DNA from: Myotis daubentonii
Taxonomy: Eukaryota; Chordata; Mammalia; Chiroptera; Vespertilionidae
Reading direction: 5' to 3'
Assembly: GCF_963259705.1 (NCBI RefSeq)
Contig: NC_081840.1
Coordinates: 114,238,074 to 114,302,073, forward strand
DNA: 64,000 bases
Positions within the stretch are counted from its first letter, which is position 1, and each line of letters begins with the position of its first letter. The position numbers and the translations under genes are program-made. Positions 10,561 to 21,053 of this stretch are shown in pieces. The notes under the pieces are model-generated. The model was not told the origin of the DNA, ran no database searches, and saw only the letters and a list, made by a program, of their open reading frames with translations.

Positions 10561-11305
10561 AGTCCTGGAGTTGAAGATCTGTGAGGTTTCCCAGCCGTTG
10601 TGTGAGGCCAGGACTACTGCCAGATTTTGAGGCTTCTAGTATATAAAAGAAAATGGAAAAATGCCCAAGCAGAGTAACAAAAATGAAGGTAACCTTTAAT
10701 GCTTACACTGGACACATTAAATCCCTCACCCACACCCAACACTCTGGACATTTGCTGATCACAGTGAAAATGAGAGTCTGAAGTCGGGGTTGCTCGTGAG
10801 TGTACCTGCGCTGAAGGTGAGAGTCACCTTCTACTGGCGGCTCAGTGACCAGCAGGAAAGGAGGGGAGAGCCTTGGCACTCAGGCCTCTGAAGCAAACTG
10901 TTTGGCCACCTTTCGAGACGGAGGCCCTGCTGGGCCCGAGGCCAGTGCTGCCATGGCCTTGGATCCCCGAGAGGGTGCCGTGACCAGCTCCCAGAGGCAA
11001 GTGGCTTGCCTCTGAACTGGAAGAGACTGACGCTGCATAGCGGATACAATAAAGCAGGTCATGGCCAATGTAATGGCCTGTGGTCAGCAATCTCTGAGGT
11101 ATTTATGCCGACACTGCCTCTTCCGGATCCTCGATTGCTCTGTCCCCAGAACTACAGCCCCCTTGTTTGCAGAGTATGGGTGGAGTGGCCGGGCCTGGGA
11201 GGAGAATGGGTCCCAGGAGCCAAGAGGCTGGAGGTTCTGGGCAACCTTGGGCAAAAAATGCTTCCCATCTCTTGCTTCAATTTTTCATCTGCCAAATTAG
11301 GGGCT
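10561..11305. other. Non-repetitive stretch, no gene seen
   Basis: No repeat or gene is recognised. The 10.85-11.25 kb part is moderately G+C-rich but not a CpG island by eye. Confidence 0.4.
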
Positions 11306-13354
11306 TCTCTTCCTTGAGTTAATAACAACTTCGATTTATGCTGCTCTTTTGTGCATGAGGGACTCCCGCTCCCTCTAGCCTTCCCCGGTCCCTGTGCGGC
11401 AGACAGAACTGATGTTCCTATCAGTCCCATTTTCCAGGTAGTGACCTGAAGCTCAGAATTGTGAAAAGCCTTGGCCAATGTCAAAAGAACACAAGGTAGT
11501 AAAAGAAATTTCCAATTTGAGGTGTGGACTGAGTGCACAGAATTTAATTTCTCTCTGTACCAAAAACCCAAGTTTTAAAATATCAGAAAAGATAGTAAGC
11601 GAAAGAGTAAATACATATCAGAAAATAAGAAGGGATGCTACCAGTGTGCTGGAAACGTAGAGGAATTTCGGAAAGTTAGCAGGCATGTGGGATCCTGATT
11701 GATTGAGATTGATTGAGAAAGTAGAGCAAGGAAACCACGACTCAGCAGGCTGAGAAGAGACTTGTCACTGAACCCAGAGCCACAGAGAAGCGCCCACATA
11801 AGCAAGGGAGCCCGGGGGCGACTGGAAGTGCCTGAAGAGTTGGCCTTGGCATTCAACCCCAGGAAAAAATCATGAGAACAACTCTCAAAAGGGGGGTTCT
11901 GCAGGCATTCGTATAGACTTGCCCTTCCTGACCTCCTTGGCAGACCCAGGAATAAAGGAAAGGACAGGGCCTCCCAGAGGGAGGAACCGGGTCTGTCTCC
12001 TCCAGCGCGCTCCTCCCGCCTGCTTAGGGCCCTGAGCGGTAGAGGAGCGCAGCGTCAGTGCCGTGTGGCAGTCACGCTGGTTTATACACAATGTTTCCTG
12101 CACACGGTGCTTTGTGCCACCATAAAAGCGATGGAGCCAAGCTGAGCCCAGATACACCAGCACCAGACACAGTGCCCACACGCCTCCTCGCTCCTCTTGC
12201 CGCTGGCGTTGTCATAGCGGGGAGGGGGCTTGTTACACAGCACTCCCCACAAACAAGTGCATTTTGCGCTGTTTTCCTGACTCAGTAGCCTACACCCTAC
12301 CTCACACATCCTTCTATCAAGGTACTCTTCCATTTTTTAAGGTAAAGCCCTGTATTTACTGTACATTTTTTACTTATTAGGAATTTAACAAAAAATACCA
12401 GTATTTTTTAAATTAGGGTTGCTTTTTGTTAATGATATGATTATAATGTTGCATGATTTTTAAGTAGTTTATTCTTAACCCTATATTCCCCATTAGTCCT
12501 GTTATTTTTAGTGTGCAGTTTTGAAGAATTTAAAGCTTTTCAGGATCTCATGCATCAAAATCCCTGAAACTAAGGCTCTCTCACCACACTCAGAGGGAAG
12601 CCTTTGACTTCGCAATGGTGACAGGTCATGAGCTGGAATTTATGCTCCCTGCCGGCAGGCCTCACCCAGACACTTCCAGGACCTCCGTCCGATTCAGGAG
12701 AGAGGCCTACTTTAGAAGGCTTGTACACCCAGGCAGGGGAAGTCCCATCCCAGCCAGCACTAACCAATGCAGCTGTTTATTCATGTATTCTAAGAATTTT
12801 TGAGGATTACCAAGTTTGGAGGAAAACAAACCACATAAAAGAGAAGGATCAAGGGGAACAAATGCAAAAGAAAAGCAGAGATGATGCAGCAAACAGCAGT
12901 CATGCTGGTTCATTGAGAGGATGTTGCAGCCATAAAACAAAAGCAGCCTGCTATGGGAAAAAATGAAGGAGCAGAGAACACAAAAGTTCCTAGAACGAGA
13001 AGTACGTGGGCTGAAACCAGCCATCCCTCTCCGCCTCCCTCACATGAGACCAACTAGGTTGAATGTCCTTTATTCCTTTGAACCCACCACACACTCACTT
13101 GTCTCTGGCCTTGGCCTTTGTACCATACCACACCGGATGCTATCTCTGCCTGAGTCAGTCTACCCCACTCCTCACTTCTCTTCACGGTGCACCTGGCAGA
13201 TCCCAGCTCAGGGGTCTTAGGAAGCCTGAATGGGTCAAAGACCTTCTTAGGAGCCCGTAGTACCCTATACAGATAACATGATATACTGATTGGCTTCCTA
13301 ATACATCCACATCCTTCACTAGACTATTAGTGAGGGCATTCCTCACGACAGCTT
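11306..13354. other. Long stretch without recognised gene
   Basis: A diverged MIR-like segment may lie at 11310-11470. 12335-12545 is AT-rich. The remainder looks like single-copy DNA without exon signals that I can support. Minus-strand frames near 11.9-12.3 kb resemble no known protein. Confidence 0.4.
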
Positions 13355-13490
13355 GGTTGGATAGATGGGCGGATGGATGGATGGATGGATGGATGGATGG
13401 ATGGATGGATAGATGGGCGGATGGATGTGTGGGTGGATGGACGAATGGTATTAGATGAATGGATGGGGCTAGATGGGTAGATGACTGCAC
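13355..13490. repeat. (GGAT)n microsatellite and degenerate flanks
   Basis: The pure core at about 13371-13410 is followed by interrupted GGAT/AGATGGGC units. A second tract of the same motif lies at 40.80-41.00 kb. Confidence 0.95.
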
Positions 13491-13794
13491 AGTTGAATGA
13501 ATGACTTAGTGAATGAACATATACACAGGAACTGATCAGACAGACCAAGCAGGAGCAGGGCTTGGTGAGCCAGAGGTAAATCAGATAACTAGAGAGGCCT
13601 AGGAAAAAGGCATAAATCTAATTATTAGAATGGCCCCCAAAATACCAAGTTCCAGAACATAGGGTGTTGAGCAGAACAAATGACGGTGGCTGCTAAAGCA
13701 CCAACCTGCCCAGTTTCATACAAACCCTGGAGACTAGGGAGGGGAACCACATTTACATACGGAGGGTCAAATGGCTCCACCAGACCAATTCATT

Positions 13795-13985
13795 AATTCA
13801 TTTATTTCATATGTATTTCCTCAGAGCCTCCTGGGCACTGACCCCTGTGTTGGGCCCTAGGAATTCACAGAGGAGTAATTCAGAAGCACTGCCCCCAGGA
13901 ACTGAGTCCAGTGGGGTGGGCGGGTAGACAGATTGCTGAGGAGACGTGACAGACATCAGCACACTGCACAGCCGAGTAAGGGGTG
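13795..13985 (-). mobile_element. L2 LINE 3' end, antisense
   Basis: TTCATTAATTCATTTATTTC, CTGGGCACTGACCCCTGTGT and the 'ggaactgagtccagtggg' region are the complement of the L2 3' end. Confidence 0.7.
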
Positions 13986-14762
13986 CAGGAGCCAATTTAA
14001 GGGTCAAAAGGGTTTGGGGTTTCCTGCAAAAACCCTCTGGAAGCAGAGGCCAGCGGTGGTGCAGGGGTGGAGTGGGCCAGGCTGGCCGGCTGCTGCTGCT
14101 GGAAAAGGGCACACAGAGATGGAGAGCTGCAGCTCTGGGACAGACGGCATGGGGCCTGGTCCCAGTCTCCAAGTGTTTATTGAGGTCCCTGAGCTGAGCT
14201 GCATCCCCTCTGAACTTCAGCTTCCTCGCTGGTAAAAATGTGGTAATTAATCCTATGCACGGAGGTCAGCTCCCCAGTGCATACCGGGAGCTGAGGAGTA
14301 AGTACAAGTCATTTATCCCGAAAGAACTCTGGGAAGACCAGGGTCAGTGGGGGGCGGGGCCGGGGACAGGGGAGGGCAGGCAGGCGGTGAAGCCCTGAAT
14401 AGATGCTGGGCCTGACCTCCGGATGGCAGCACGTCACTGACGCCCAGAGACCCTGACTCAAGGCGAGGGATGGCTTCCGCTCCCACTTCTGGGGCTCACC
14501 TGCCAGGGCTCCTGGGGAACTCCCCTGTCCCAGGGGCTCTGGGCACCCAGGCAAAGTGACTTCAGTAGCTCGTGGTAGTCCTTCAAAAATAGTCACAGGT
14601 GCTGCGGCTCAAAAACAAAACAAAACAAACTAACAAAAGGCAACAGTGAAAAGTGACCTAAAGGGCATCAACAAAATCTATCACTTCCTCTCTCGTTGCT
14701 CCAAAGAGAAAAATGAGATAAAATTTGTAAAGTTCTGCCACTGTGCCTCGCACAGAGCAAAT
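13986..14762. other. Non-repetitive stretch, no gene seen
   Basis: Unique-looking DNA with a G-rich patch at 14345-14390 and a short AAAAC run near 14613. I cannot support any feature. Confidence 0.4.
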
Positions 14763-14777
14763 AAAAAGTAGCTGTTG

Positions 14778-14993
14778 CCCTAACCGGTTTGGCTCAGTGG
14801 ATAGAGCTTCGGCCTGTGGACTCAAGGGTCCCAGGCTCGATTCTGGTCAAGGGCATGTGCCTTGGTTGCGGGCACATACCCGGTGGGGAGTGTGCAGGAG
14901 GCAGCTGATCGATGTTTCTCTCCCATCAATATTTCTAACTCTTTATCCCTCTCCCTTCCTCTCTGTAAAAAATCAATAAAATATATATATTTT
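14778..14993 (+). mobile_element. Full-length Ves SINE with 15-bp TSD
   Basis: A complete bat SINE. The tRNA-like head CCCTAACCGGTTTGGCTCAG carries an A-box-like region, GGCTCGATTCTGG is the B box, then GGGCATGTGCC, the GATCGATGTTTCTC region, a pyrimidine tract, and an AATAAAATATATAT tail. It is flanked by perfect 15-bp target duplications AAAAAGTAGCTGTTG at 14763-14777 and 14994-15008, which indicates a relatively recent L1-assisted insertion. Confidence 0.97.
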
Positions 14994-15239
14994 AAAAAGT
15001 AGCTGTTGTACAAAACTCCTTAAACTTACCAAGTGCTTAGTAAGTGGCAGGCCTTGAGTAGTACTGGGCCGGGCTGGGGTAGGCTCAGGAAAAGTGATCA
15101 GTGACCACAGAAACACTGGGAGCAGCCCTGACAAGGAATGACAATCTCCCTTTCTCTCTGGTGCAGCAGAATACCCAGAACTGCCAGAACCCACGGCCAG
15201 CCAAACACAGAAGAAGAAAATGTATATGCAATTAACCAG

Positions 15240-15490
15240 GCCTCTGCTTCGGTGCTCTGCTCTCTGCCTTCACTAGCTAAGCATCCAATTTTTTAGCTGA
15301 GAGGGTGGAGCCGCGGGTTTCTGAGATATTTTTTGCTAATGGGCTGAAATATTACACCCATAATTATAGCCTGGCTGCATATTTTTTCTTTTGCTCATTT
15401 TGTTCAGTGTAGCAAACATTGTATCTGATTACAGTCATTGATGTCTTCTTTATGAAATGGGGTTTATCACGCTCGGCAGAAGGGATCAGT
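15240..15490. promoter_or_regulatory. Candidate conserved non-coding element
   Basis: Unique, non-G+C-skewed sequence rich in homeodomain-like and octamer-like words (CATAATTATAG, TTTGCTAATGGG, GCATATTTTTTC), with no repeat signature. The frames are closed. This is inference only. Confidence 0.3.
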
Positions 15491-15529
15491 GGTGCTGGAG
15501 GAATTATCCAGGAGCCCCTGTCGGGGAGG

Positions 15530-15605
15530 GGGATGCTGCCGCAGGGAGGAGGAGGGGGAGGGGGCACTGCCTCCTTGGAGGGGAGAGGGGGGAGGTGGAG
15601 AGACT
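15530..15605 (+). repeat. G-rich purine tract
   Basis: Successive runs of three to six guanines (GGAGGAGGGGGAGGGGGC, then GGAGGGGAGAGGGGGGAGG) could fold as a G-quadruplex on the plus strand. Confidence 0.7.
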
Positions 15606-15969
15606 GGGATAGGACGCATGGAGACCGCCCATCCCTGCCATCCTCCACCAGCCTGTGCCTTTTCTCACTGCCCCAATGGCACCTTCCCCGCCACCCCAAG
15701 TCTGGCACTCACCAGGCCCGCTCTGCTCATCCTGCTGCCTCCCTCGCCCTCTCACATCTTGTCTTCCTAAACTGGTAAAACACCAAGTGTGGGCCACAGA
15801 CCAGCAGCTTCGGTCCTCCCAGGGGACTTGATAGACAGGCAGGTTCTCACCACCACCCCTCCGCTTTGCCCAACCAACTACTGAATCGGGTCTCTGTAGA
15901 AAGGGACCCAGAAATCCAAGAATCAGTTGCTTTTCCCAAAGCCTGAGATCCACTGAGAGAGACAAATTC

Positions 15970-16125
15970 CGAAGCCCGGGTGTGGAGTCCTACAGGTCTG
16001 GGTACCTGGCTCTGCCTCTGGCTCGGCCAGTGAACAACTTGTTTAATCTCTCTGGGCTTCAGTTTCTCGTCTACAGAATGAGGATAATAACAACCGCTGC
16101 AGAGGAGAAATGGAAATGACACCCT
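15970..16125 (-). repeat. MIR relic, antisense
   Basis: TCTCTGGGCTTCAGTTTCTC with the following 'gtctacagaatgaggataataac' is the complement of the MIR core. Confidence 0.8.
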
Positions 16126-16759
16126 TAGATTGGACCACATGAAATTTCAGGCCTTGTAGGCCAACAGTGCTTGAATAACAGCAATTTCACATGGTTCAGC
16201 CTAATAATCCCCCCTTTTATCTTTATCCTGTGGCACTCACCTTTTACCACACCTCGAATCCCCGAGTCCCCCATGACTACCCAGCCACACAGGGCTCCCC
16301 TGCCCTGGACGAGCCCAGCACTTCCTTGCTGTGCTAGGCAGTTCCTCATGGGATATCTCCACCCTTCTCCAGGGTTCCAAGTCCACATGCTATTCTCCCC
16401 TGTGCGCTCCGTGGGAGCAGAGAGTCTCCCAGCCTCTCATCACAGAGGTATCGACCTTTGACTTTGAAAGAATTACTTACTGGCTAATGCTGGAATTATT
16501 TTTTAAAAAGTGTGTGTGTGGGGGGGGGAGGGGGTCGGTATACTGGGGAAAGAATGAGATGTTTAACATCCCAAGCAAGACCATAAGAAGGTATTTTTTA
16601 AAAAGACCATAGAAGATATATATATATTAAAAAAAAGACCATAGAAGGTGTTGGAAGAGGACAAGTTCAAAGTTGATAGGAAATAAGGGATGAGCAGTAG
16701 CTGTATCGTGTGCCTGCAAAAAAGACCTCATAGAACTGTGGGACCTCAGATTCTTTAGT
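16126..16759. other. Unassigned stretch
   Basis: There are no genes. It contains a G-run near 16518-16535 and the local duplication at 16600-16646, described as its own entry. Confidence 0.4.
16600..16646. repeat. Short direct repeat around an AT spacer
   Basis: AAAAGACCATAGAAG occurs twice, around an (AT)n-TTAAAA spacer. A more diverged copy (CAAGACCATAAGAAGG) lies 25 bp upstream. It may be a small tandem duplication or the footprint of a removed or tail-only insertion. Confidence 0.75.
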
Positions 16760-16761
16760 GC

Positions 16762-16935
16762 AGAACTCCTCACACTGTGGTCCCAGGAACAGCAGCACCA
16801 GGCAGCACCTCAGCCCTGCACCCCTCTGCAAGCTACTAAGTCAGAATATCGGGGTGGGGCCCAGGCACCCCCCCCCTTCCCGTTTAACAAGCCCTCCGGG
16901 TGACTCAGGTGCTCGCTAGAGCTTTGAATCAAGCC
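16762..16935 (-). mobile_element. MER5A-like hAT-Charlie relic
   Basis: CACACTGTGGTCCCAGGAAC, the 'agcagcaccaggcagcacct' block, GGGGTGGGGCCCAGGCAC and TTTAACAAGCCCTCCGGGTG are the complement of the MER5A consensus order. It is a non-autonomous DNA transposon and ancient. Confidence 0.82.
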
Positions 16936-17099
16936 CCTGTGTCTCTGCCATCCAGGCGGCAGTCCTCTTCGCAGCCTCCAGCAGAGTGCTCCTGGAGTGC
17001 ACCGTGAGCACCTCCAATGCTGGGAGCCCCTGCCTCCCCCTCCGAAGCTCCTTCCTCCCCCTGAGCTGGCGGGCGTGTCAGAAGGGAACAGCTGGCCAG

Positions 17100-17305
17100 T
17101 GAGCGGAGAGAAGCTGTCTCAGTGGTTAGTGATTTATCAGGATGGAAAGCACTTTCCCTGACATAACGCTTTGTGGTAAGATTGGCCCCGATCAGAAGGA
17201 AACGAATACTCCACCGAGAGAATTAGGTGTTTGAAATTACCTCTGAGCATAAACTAAATAACTTATGGAACTTCTTAATTACCCAGGAACTAAGTTAGTC
17301 CAGGG
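17100..17305. promoter_or_regulatory. Candidate conserved non-coding element
   Basis: Unique sequence with low CpG and TF-like words (GTGATTTATCAGG, CTTCTTAATTACCC, ATAAACTAAATAACTTATGG). No repeat identity was found. Conservation cannot be tested here. Confidence 0.3.
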
Positions 17306-17404
17306 GACATCTCAGTGTCATCTGTGGGTGGAATGGAAGGCGAGGGGCATCTAAACATCAAGAGTAGAACTAAACGCTGTTTATTTAACTCTTATTTATC
17401 TCTA

Positions 17405-17575
17405 TGTTCCCAGCTCCTAAAAATGACCTACATGTTTATTGAGGACAACTCTGGGCCAGGGTTGCAAACAGGAGAGAAGCATTTTATGCCCTCAGAACTT
17501 ACTTTCTGGAGAAGAAGACAGACAATTAACAAGTAAACAAGACTGTAATATAATTGCATGTTGTGACATAAGTAT
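17405..17575 (-). mobile_element. L2 LINE 3' end, antisense
   Basis: 'catgtttattgaggacaactctgggcca', the 'agaacttactttctggagaa' block and GACAGACAATTAACAAGTAA are the complement of the L2 3' terminus. It faces a sense L2 immediately to the right. Confidence 0.75.
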
Positions 17576-17765
17576 ACAATAGTAACAATAGTAAAGCGCC
17601 TTCCAACGAGGCTTACCCTGACTACCTATGTAAAATTGCAACCCCCTCCAGCATCCTTCATCACCTTAACCTGCTGTGTTTTTCCCATAGCATATGTCAG
17701 TTTCTAGAATATACATAATTTCCTATTTATTATATCCTCCTCCCACTAGAATGTACTCCCTAAAG

Positions 17766-17988
17766 CAGCAGTTCTCAACCTGTGGGTCGCTACCCCTTAG
17801 GGGGTCGAACGACCCTTTCACAGGGGTCGCCTAAGACCATCGGAAAATACATATATAATTACATATTGTTTTTGTGATTAATCACTATGCTTTAATTATG
17901 TTTAATTGGTAACAATGAAATTGGGGGTCACCACAACATGAGGAACTGTATTAAAGGGTCGCGGCATTAGGAAGGTTGAGAACCACTG
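17766..17988 (+). mobile_element. SPIN hAT element (copy 1)
   Basis: A 223-bp non-autonomous hAT transposon with terminal inverted repeats CAGCAGTTCTCAACCT and GGTTGAGAACCACTG. The subterminal GGGTCGAACGACCCTTTCAC motif and the core GTTTTTGTGATTAATCAC identify SPIN. Perfect 8-bp target duplications CCCTAAAG lie at 17758-17765 and 17989-17996, inside an L2. SPIN invaded several tetrapod lineages horizontally, including Myotis-type bats. Confidence 0.97.
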
Positions 17989-18064
17989 CCCTAAAGGGAG
18001 GGGAAGTGGAGTGACAATGGTTGATCTGTCTTATTCACTGGTGTATCCCAAGCTTTTAGAAAAT

Positions 18065-18282
18065 TGTGGCCCCCAGCTAGGAGTGATTTTGCTTCAAGGG
18101 ATGTTTTATAATGTCTAGACATCTTTAGTTGTCACAGTTGGGAAGGGGGTGCTACTGACATCTAGACGGTAGAGGCCAGGGATGCTGCTAAACATCTTAA
18201 AATGCACGGAACAGTCCCCACCTTGCACCAGCCCAAAAGACTCAGTCCAAAATGCCAACAGTGTGAGGTTAAGAACCCCCTG
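18065..18282 (-). mobile_element. Charlie-type hAT relic (MER20-like)
   Basis: GGAGTGATTTTGCTTC, 'gggtgctactgacatctag', GGCCAGGGATGCTGCTAAAC and 'ccaaaatgccaacagtgtgagg' match an ancient mammalian Charlie MITE in reverse, ending AGAACCCCCTG. An imperfect 8-bp duplication (TAGAAAAT at 18057, TAGCAGAT at 18283) fits hAT insertion. The exact family name is uncertain. Confidence 0.78.
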
Positions 18283-18364
18283 TAGCAGATAGTCAATAAA
18301 TATTGGTTGAGTGGGAGGACTTAATGAGAAGAGAATGATGGCTGGAGGGACCTGCTTCACAGAG

Positions 18365-18975
18365 GGTGGTCATGGAAAGCCTCTGGAGAAGGGGGCACGT
18401 GACTGCACAACGAATGAGGTAATGGAGCAAGCCACCTGGAGATCCAGGGAAAGAGCTCTCCGGCAGAGCGGCCCGCGAGTGTGAAGGCCTTGCCTTGGAA
18501 AAGGCTCAGGATTTTCAAGATGCTACAAGAAGAATGGCGTGTCTGAGAACAAGCGGGCAATGATGCGTGAGGTGAGGGAGGAGAATAAGGCAGGGCCAGA
18601 CTGTGTACACTGCAGATCACAGAAGCGTCTGGATGTTATTTTAAGTGAGAAACAAAGCCATATGGTGGGTTTAGAGTAGGGGACTCACGTGAACCAAGGT
18701 GTGCTTTTAAAAGAGCACCCTGGTTCTCACTTGGGGGTTAGAATTTAGCAGAGTAGAGTGGAATCAGCAAGACCAATTAAGAGATAACTGCAGTGCTTCT
18801 AACAAGAGATGTGGGGCCTGCATTATGGGGACAGCAGAGGAAGAATGAGGAATGGGTGATTTGGGCTATATTTGGAAGGTGGAGCTGCAGAACTTGGTGA
18901 TGGATTGGGTATGGAAAAGGAATTACTCAGATCTGGAGATAGAGGAAGGGAGTGGGGGAGGGGAAATGAATGATC
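18365..18975 (-). mobile_element. L2 LINE relic, antisense
   Basis: GGTGGTCATGGAAAGCCTCT, 'atggagcaagccacctggagatc', GGGCCAGACTGTGTACACTG and GAGCACCCTGGTTCTCAC are successive complements of the L2 3' region. Confidence 0.75.
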
Positions 18976-19599
18976 CAACATTGCACAGGGACAATTCAGA
19001 CTAAAACCCAGATGCCTCTGTTCTTAGTCTGATATTCTTTACTCTCATCATGTGATTCTTATGGACCAGCTGACCTTCCATTCCCTGTAACTCCCCAGAC
19101 ATGCACACTGAGAACATTCTGTGGAAAGCTTCAAAGGGACATGGGGAAAATGAAGCCCGCCTCCAGGAACTTACCTCTTAGGGAAGGAGATAGACACACA
19201 CAGAGGACAGACGATGGATTGTGCGTGTATAACTGAGATTAAAACAATGTGCAATAGAAGCCCAAGGAAGCAGAAGCTGAAATCCAACTGGGAAACTTGT
19301 AAGAAACTGGACTTTAAGGATGGGTGAGATTTAAAAATAATCAATGGCTTAAAATTTCTGAAACAGGAATCATCTAACTGTGGAGATGTAGATGTTTCCG
19401 ATTTCTAGTGACCCTAGTCATATCTGGTGGGCTGTGTGACAATGAATCAAATTTTTATGCATTCTTTATTTCTCACAGAATATCCAAATAGCACCATGGG
19501 AAAAAGACCTAACACAGCACAACTCACTCAGTAAGACTCAGTAAATTTTAGTTACAACAAATAGGTTGATGTCTATGATGTCCATTTAATTGGAGATGT
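18976..19599. other. Unassigned stretch
   Basis: I see no gene. The left part may contain diverged L2 or MIR fragments (for example around 18980-19060 and 19140-19220), too weak to call. Confidence 0.35.
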
Positions 19600-20128
19600 G
19601 TGTAATTTATTTTGGTTGTATTGGAACTGAAGATGGTGATATTAGTGATGACACCATGGAAGCTACTGATCATATTGTTGGCAATATTGGTAATTCCATA
19701 TGGATGGTGAAATTAATGGTGGCCCTGATGATTCTGCTTTTCATAATATTGATTATGATGTTGGTGTAGGCTGGTTTGGTGACAGTGACCATATTATTGC
19801 TAGTACAATAGTGATATTTATATTGATGTCAGTATTAGCAATGATTACAGGCAATTTTAATGATACTGATATGTATCAATTCTGACATTGGTATGGATAA
19901 TATCAATGATGATGACAATGACAGTATTGCTACTGATTAGTAATGGTGTTTATACTGAAACAATAATGGCAATACTGATATTGATGATGTCAACACTAGC
20001 AATAATCTTGATTCCGGTGATGATATTGGAAGTGATCAAATAGATGATGTTGGGTGACTTGGTGATGCTGCCATAGAGGATAATGGCTACGCTGACCCTG
20101 ACAACAGTACTTGTGACGACAGTGCAGT
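19600..20128. repeat. GAT/ATTG-rich low-complexity tract
   Basis: About 500 bp dominated on the plus strand by T, G and A, with very little C. Imperfect units such as GATATTGATGATG, GATATTAGTGATG and GGCAATATTGG recur without a fixed period. It is probably an old, decayed trinucleotide or minisatellite tract. It gives incidental open frames. Confidence 0.7.
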
Positions 20129-20129
20129 G

Positions 20130-20330
20130 ATATCAGCATGGTGGTTGAAAGCTTGTTTTGGACCCAAACAGACCCAAGTTCCAACCCCAAATCTGGCATT
20201 TTGTATTGTGTGCCACTCTGAGCCTCAGTTGCCTCAACTCTTAAATGAGGATAATTATAATGGTGCCTATTTTCTAGAATTGTGTGAGGACACACTAGCA
20301 CTGTACATGCGCAGCCTGGTATCCAAAACA
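20130..20330 (-). repeat. MIR relic, antisense
   Basis: CTGAGCCTCAGTTGCCTCAA with the following 'ctcttaaatgaggataattataatggtgcc' matches the complement of MIR. Confidence 0.8.
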
Positions 20331-20511
20331 GTCAGTGAGATGAGCACGGCAGTGGTGGCAGTGGTGGTGAGAGGCTCTTGGAGACAATGATTGGTGTATG
20401 ATTCTCTTCATGGTGTGATTAAAGGTCATTTATTGGTGATATTATCTCAGTGATTGTGGTACAGCGATTGATGGTGAAGAGAATGATCATTTTCATTACA
20501 ATTATAATCAA

Positions 20512-20973
20512 CTAGAGGCCTGGTGCACAAAAATTTGTGCACTGGGGGGGGTCCCTCAGCCTGGCCTGTGCTCTCTCGCAGTCTGGGACCCCTTGGGGGA
20601 TGACCACCTGCTGGCTTAGGTCTGCTCCCCGGGGAATTGGTCCTAAGCTGGCAATCAGACATCCCTCTGGCAGCCCAGCAGCCCTTGGGGGATGTCCACT
20701 TGCCAGCGGGGAGCAGACCTAAGCTGCAGTCAGACATCCTTAGCGCTGCTGAGTAGGCAGGCGAGGCTCCCACCACCACTGCTGTACTGGCAGCCATCAG
20801 CCTGGCTTGTGGCTGAGCAGAGCTCCCCCATGTGGGAGTGCACTGACCACCAGAGGGCAGCTCCTGCATTGAGCATCTGCCCCCTGGTGGTCAGTGTGTG
20901 TCATAGTGACCAGTCATTCCCATTCTTTCTGCTGTTAGGGTCAGTTTGCATATTACCCTTTTACTATATAAGA
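20512..20973 (-). mobile_element. HeliBat non-autonomous Helitron (left unit of tandem)
   Basis: Read on the minus strand it begins TCTTATATAGTAAAAGGGTA and ends CAGGCCTCTAG, with CTAG at 20512-20515 after a host A. The subterminal palindrome GCACAAAAATTTGTGC (20524-20539) is the terminator hairpin. The body carries GACCACCAGAGGGCAG and its complement (near 20845 and 20880), a hallmark of the family. There is no Rep/helicase. Confidence 0.93.
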
Positions 20974-21053
20974 TAGAGGCCTGGTGCACGGGTGGGGGCT
21001 GACTGGTTTGCCCTGAAGGGTGTCCTGGATCAGGGTGGGGGTCCCGCTTGTGT

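Larger units (their letters stand above)
17585..18310 (+). mobile_element. L2 LINE 3' end interrupted by two hAT elements
   Basis: The L2 reads through GGCTTACCCTGACTACCTAT, ACCTGCTGTGTTTTTCCCATAG and CACTAGAATGTACTCCCTAAA. After a SPIN it continues with TGTCTTATTCACTGGTGTAT and, after a second hAT, ends with GTCAATAAATATTGGTTGAG. Only the 3' untranslated portion is present. The two inserts are annotated separately. Confidence 0.85.

Noticed and set aside
13355..13490. Regular short repeats resembling a CRISPR array
   Set aside because: It is a simple GGAT microsatellite in vertebrate DNA, without spacers.
14778..14860. tRNA gene at the SINE head
   Set aside because: A- and B-box-like sequences belong to the Ves SINE. 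There is no full cloverleaf, and the SINE body and target duplications are intact.
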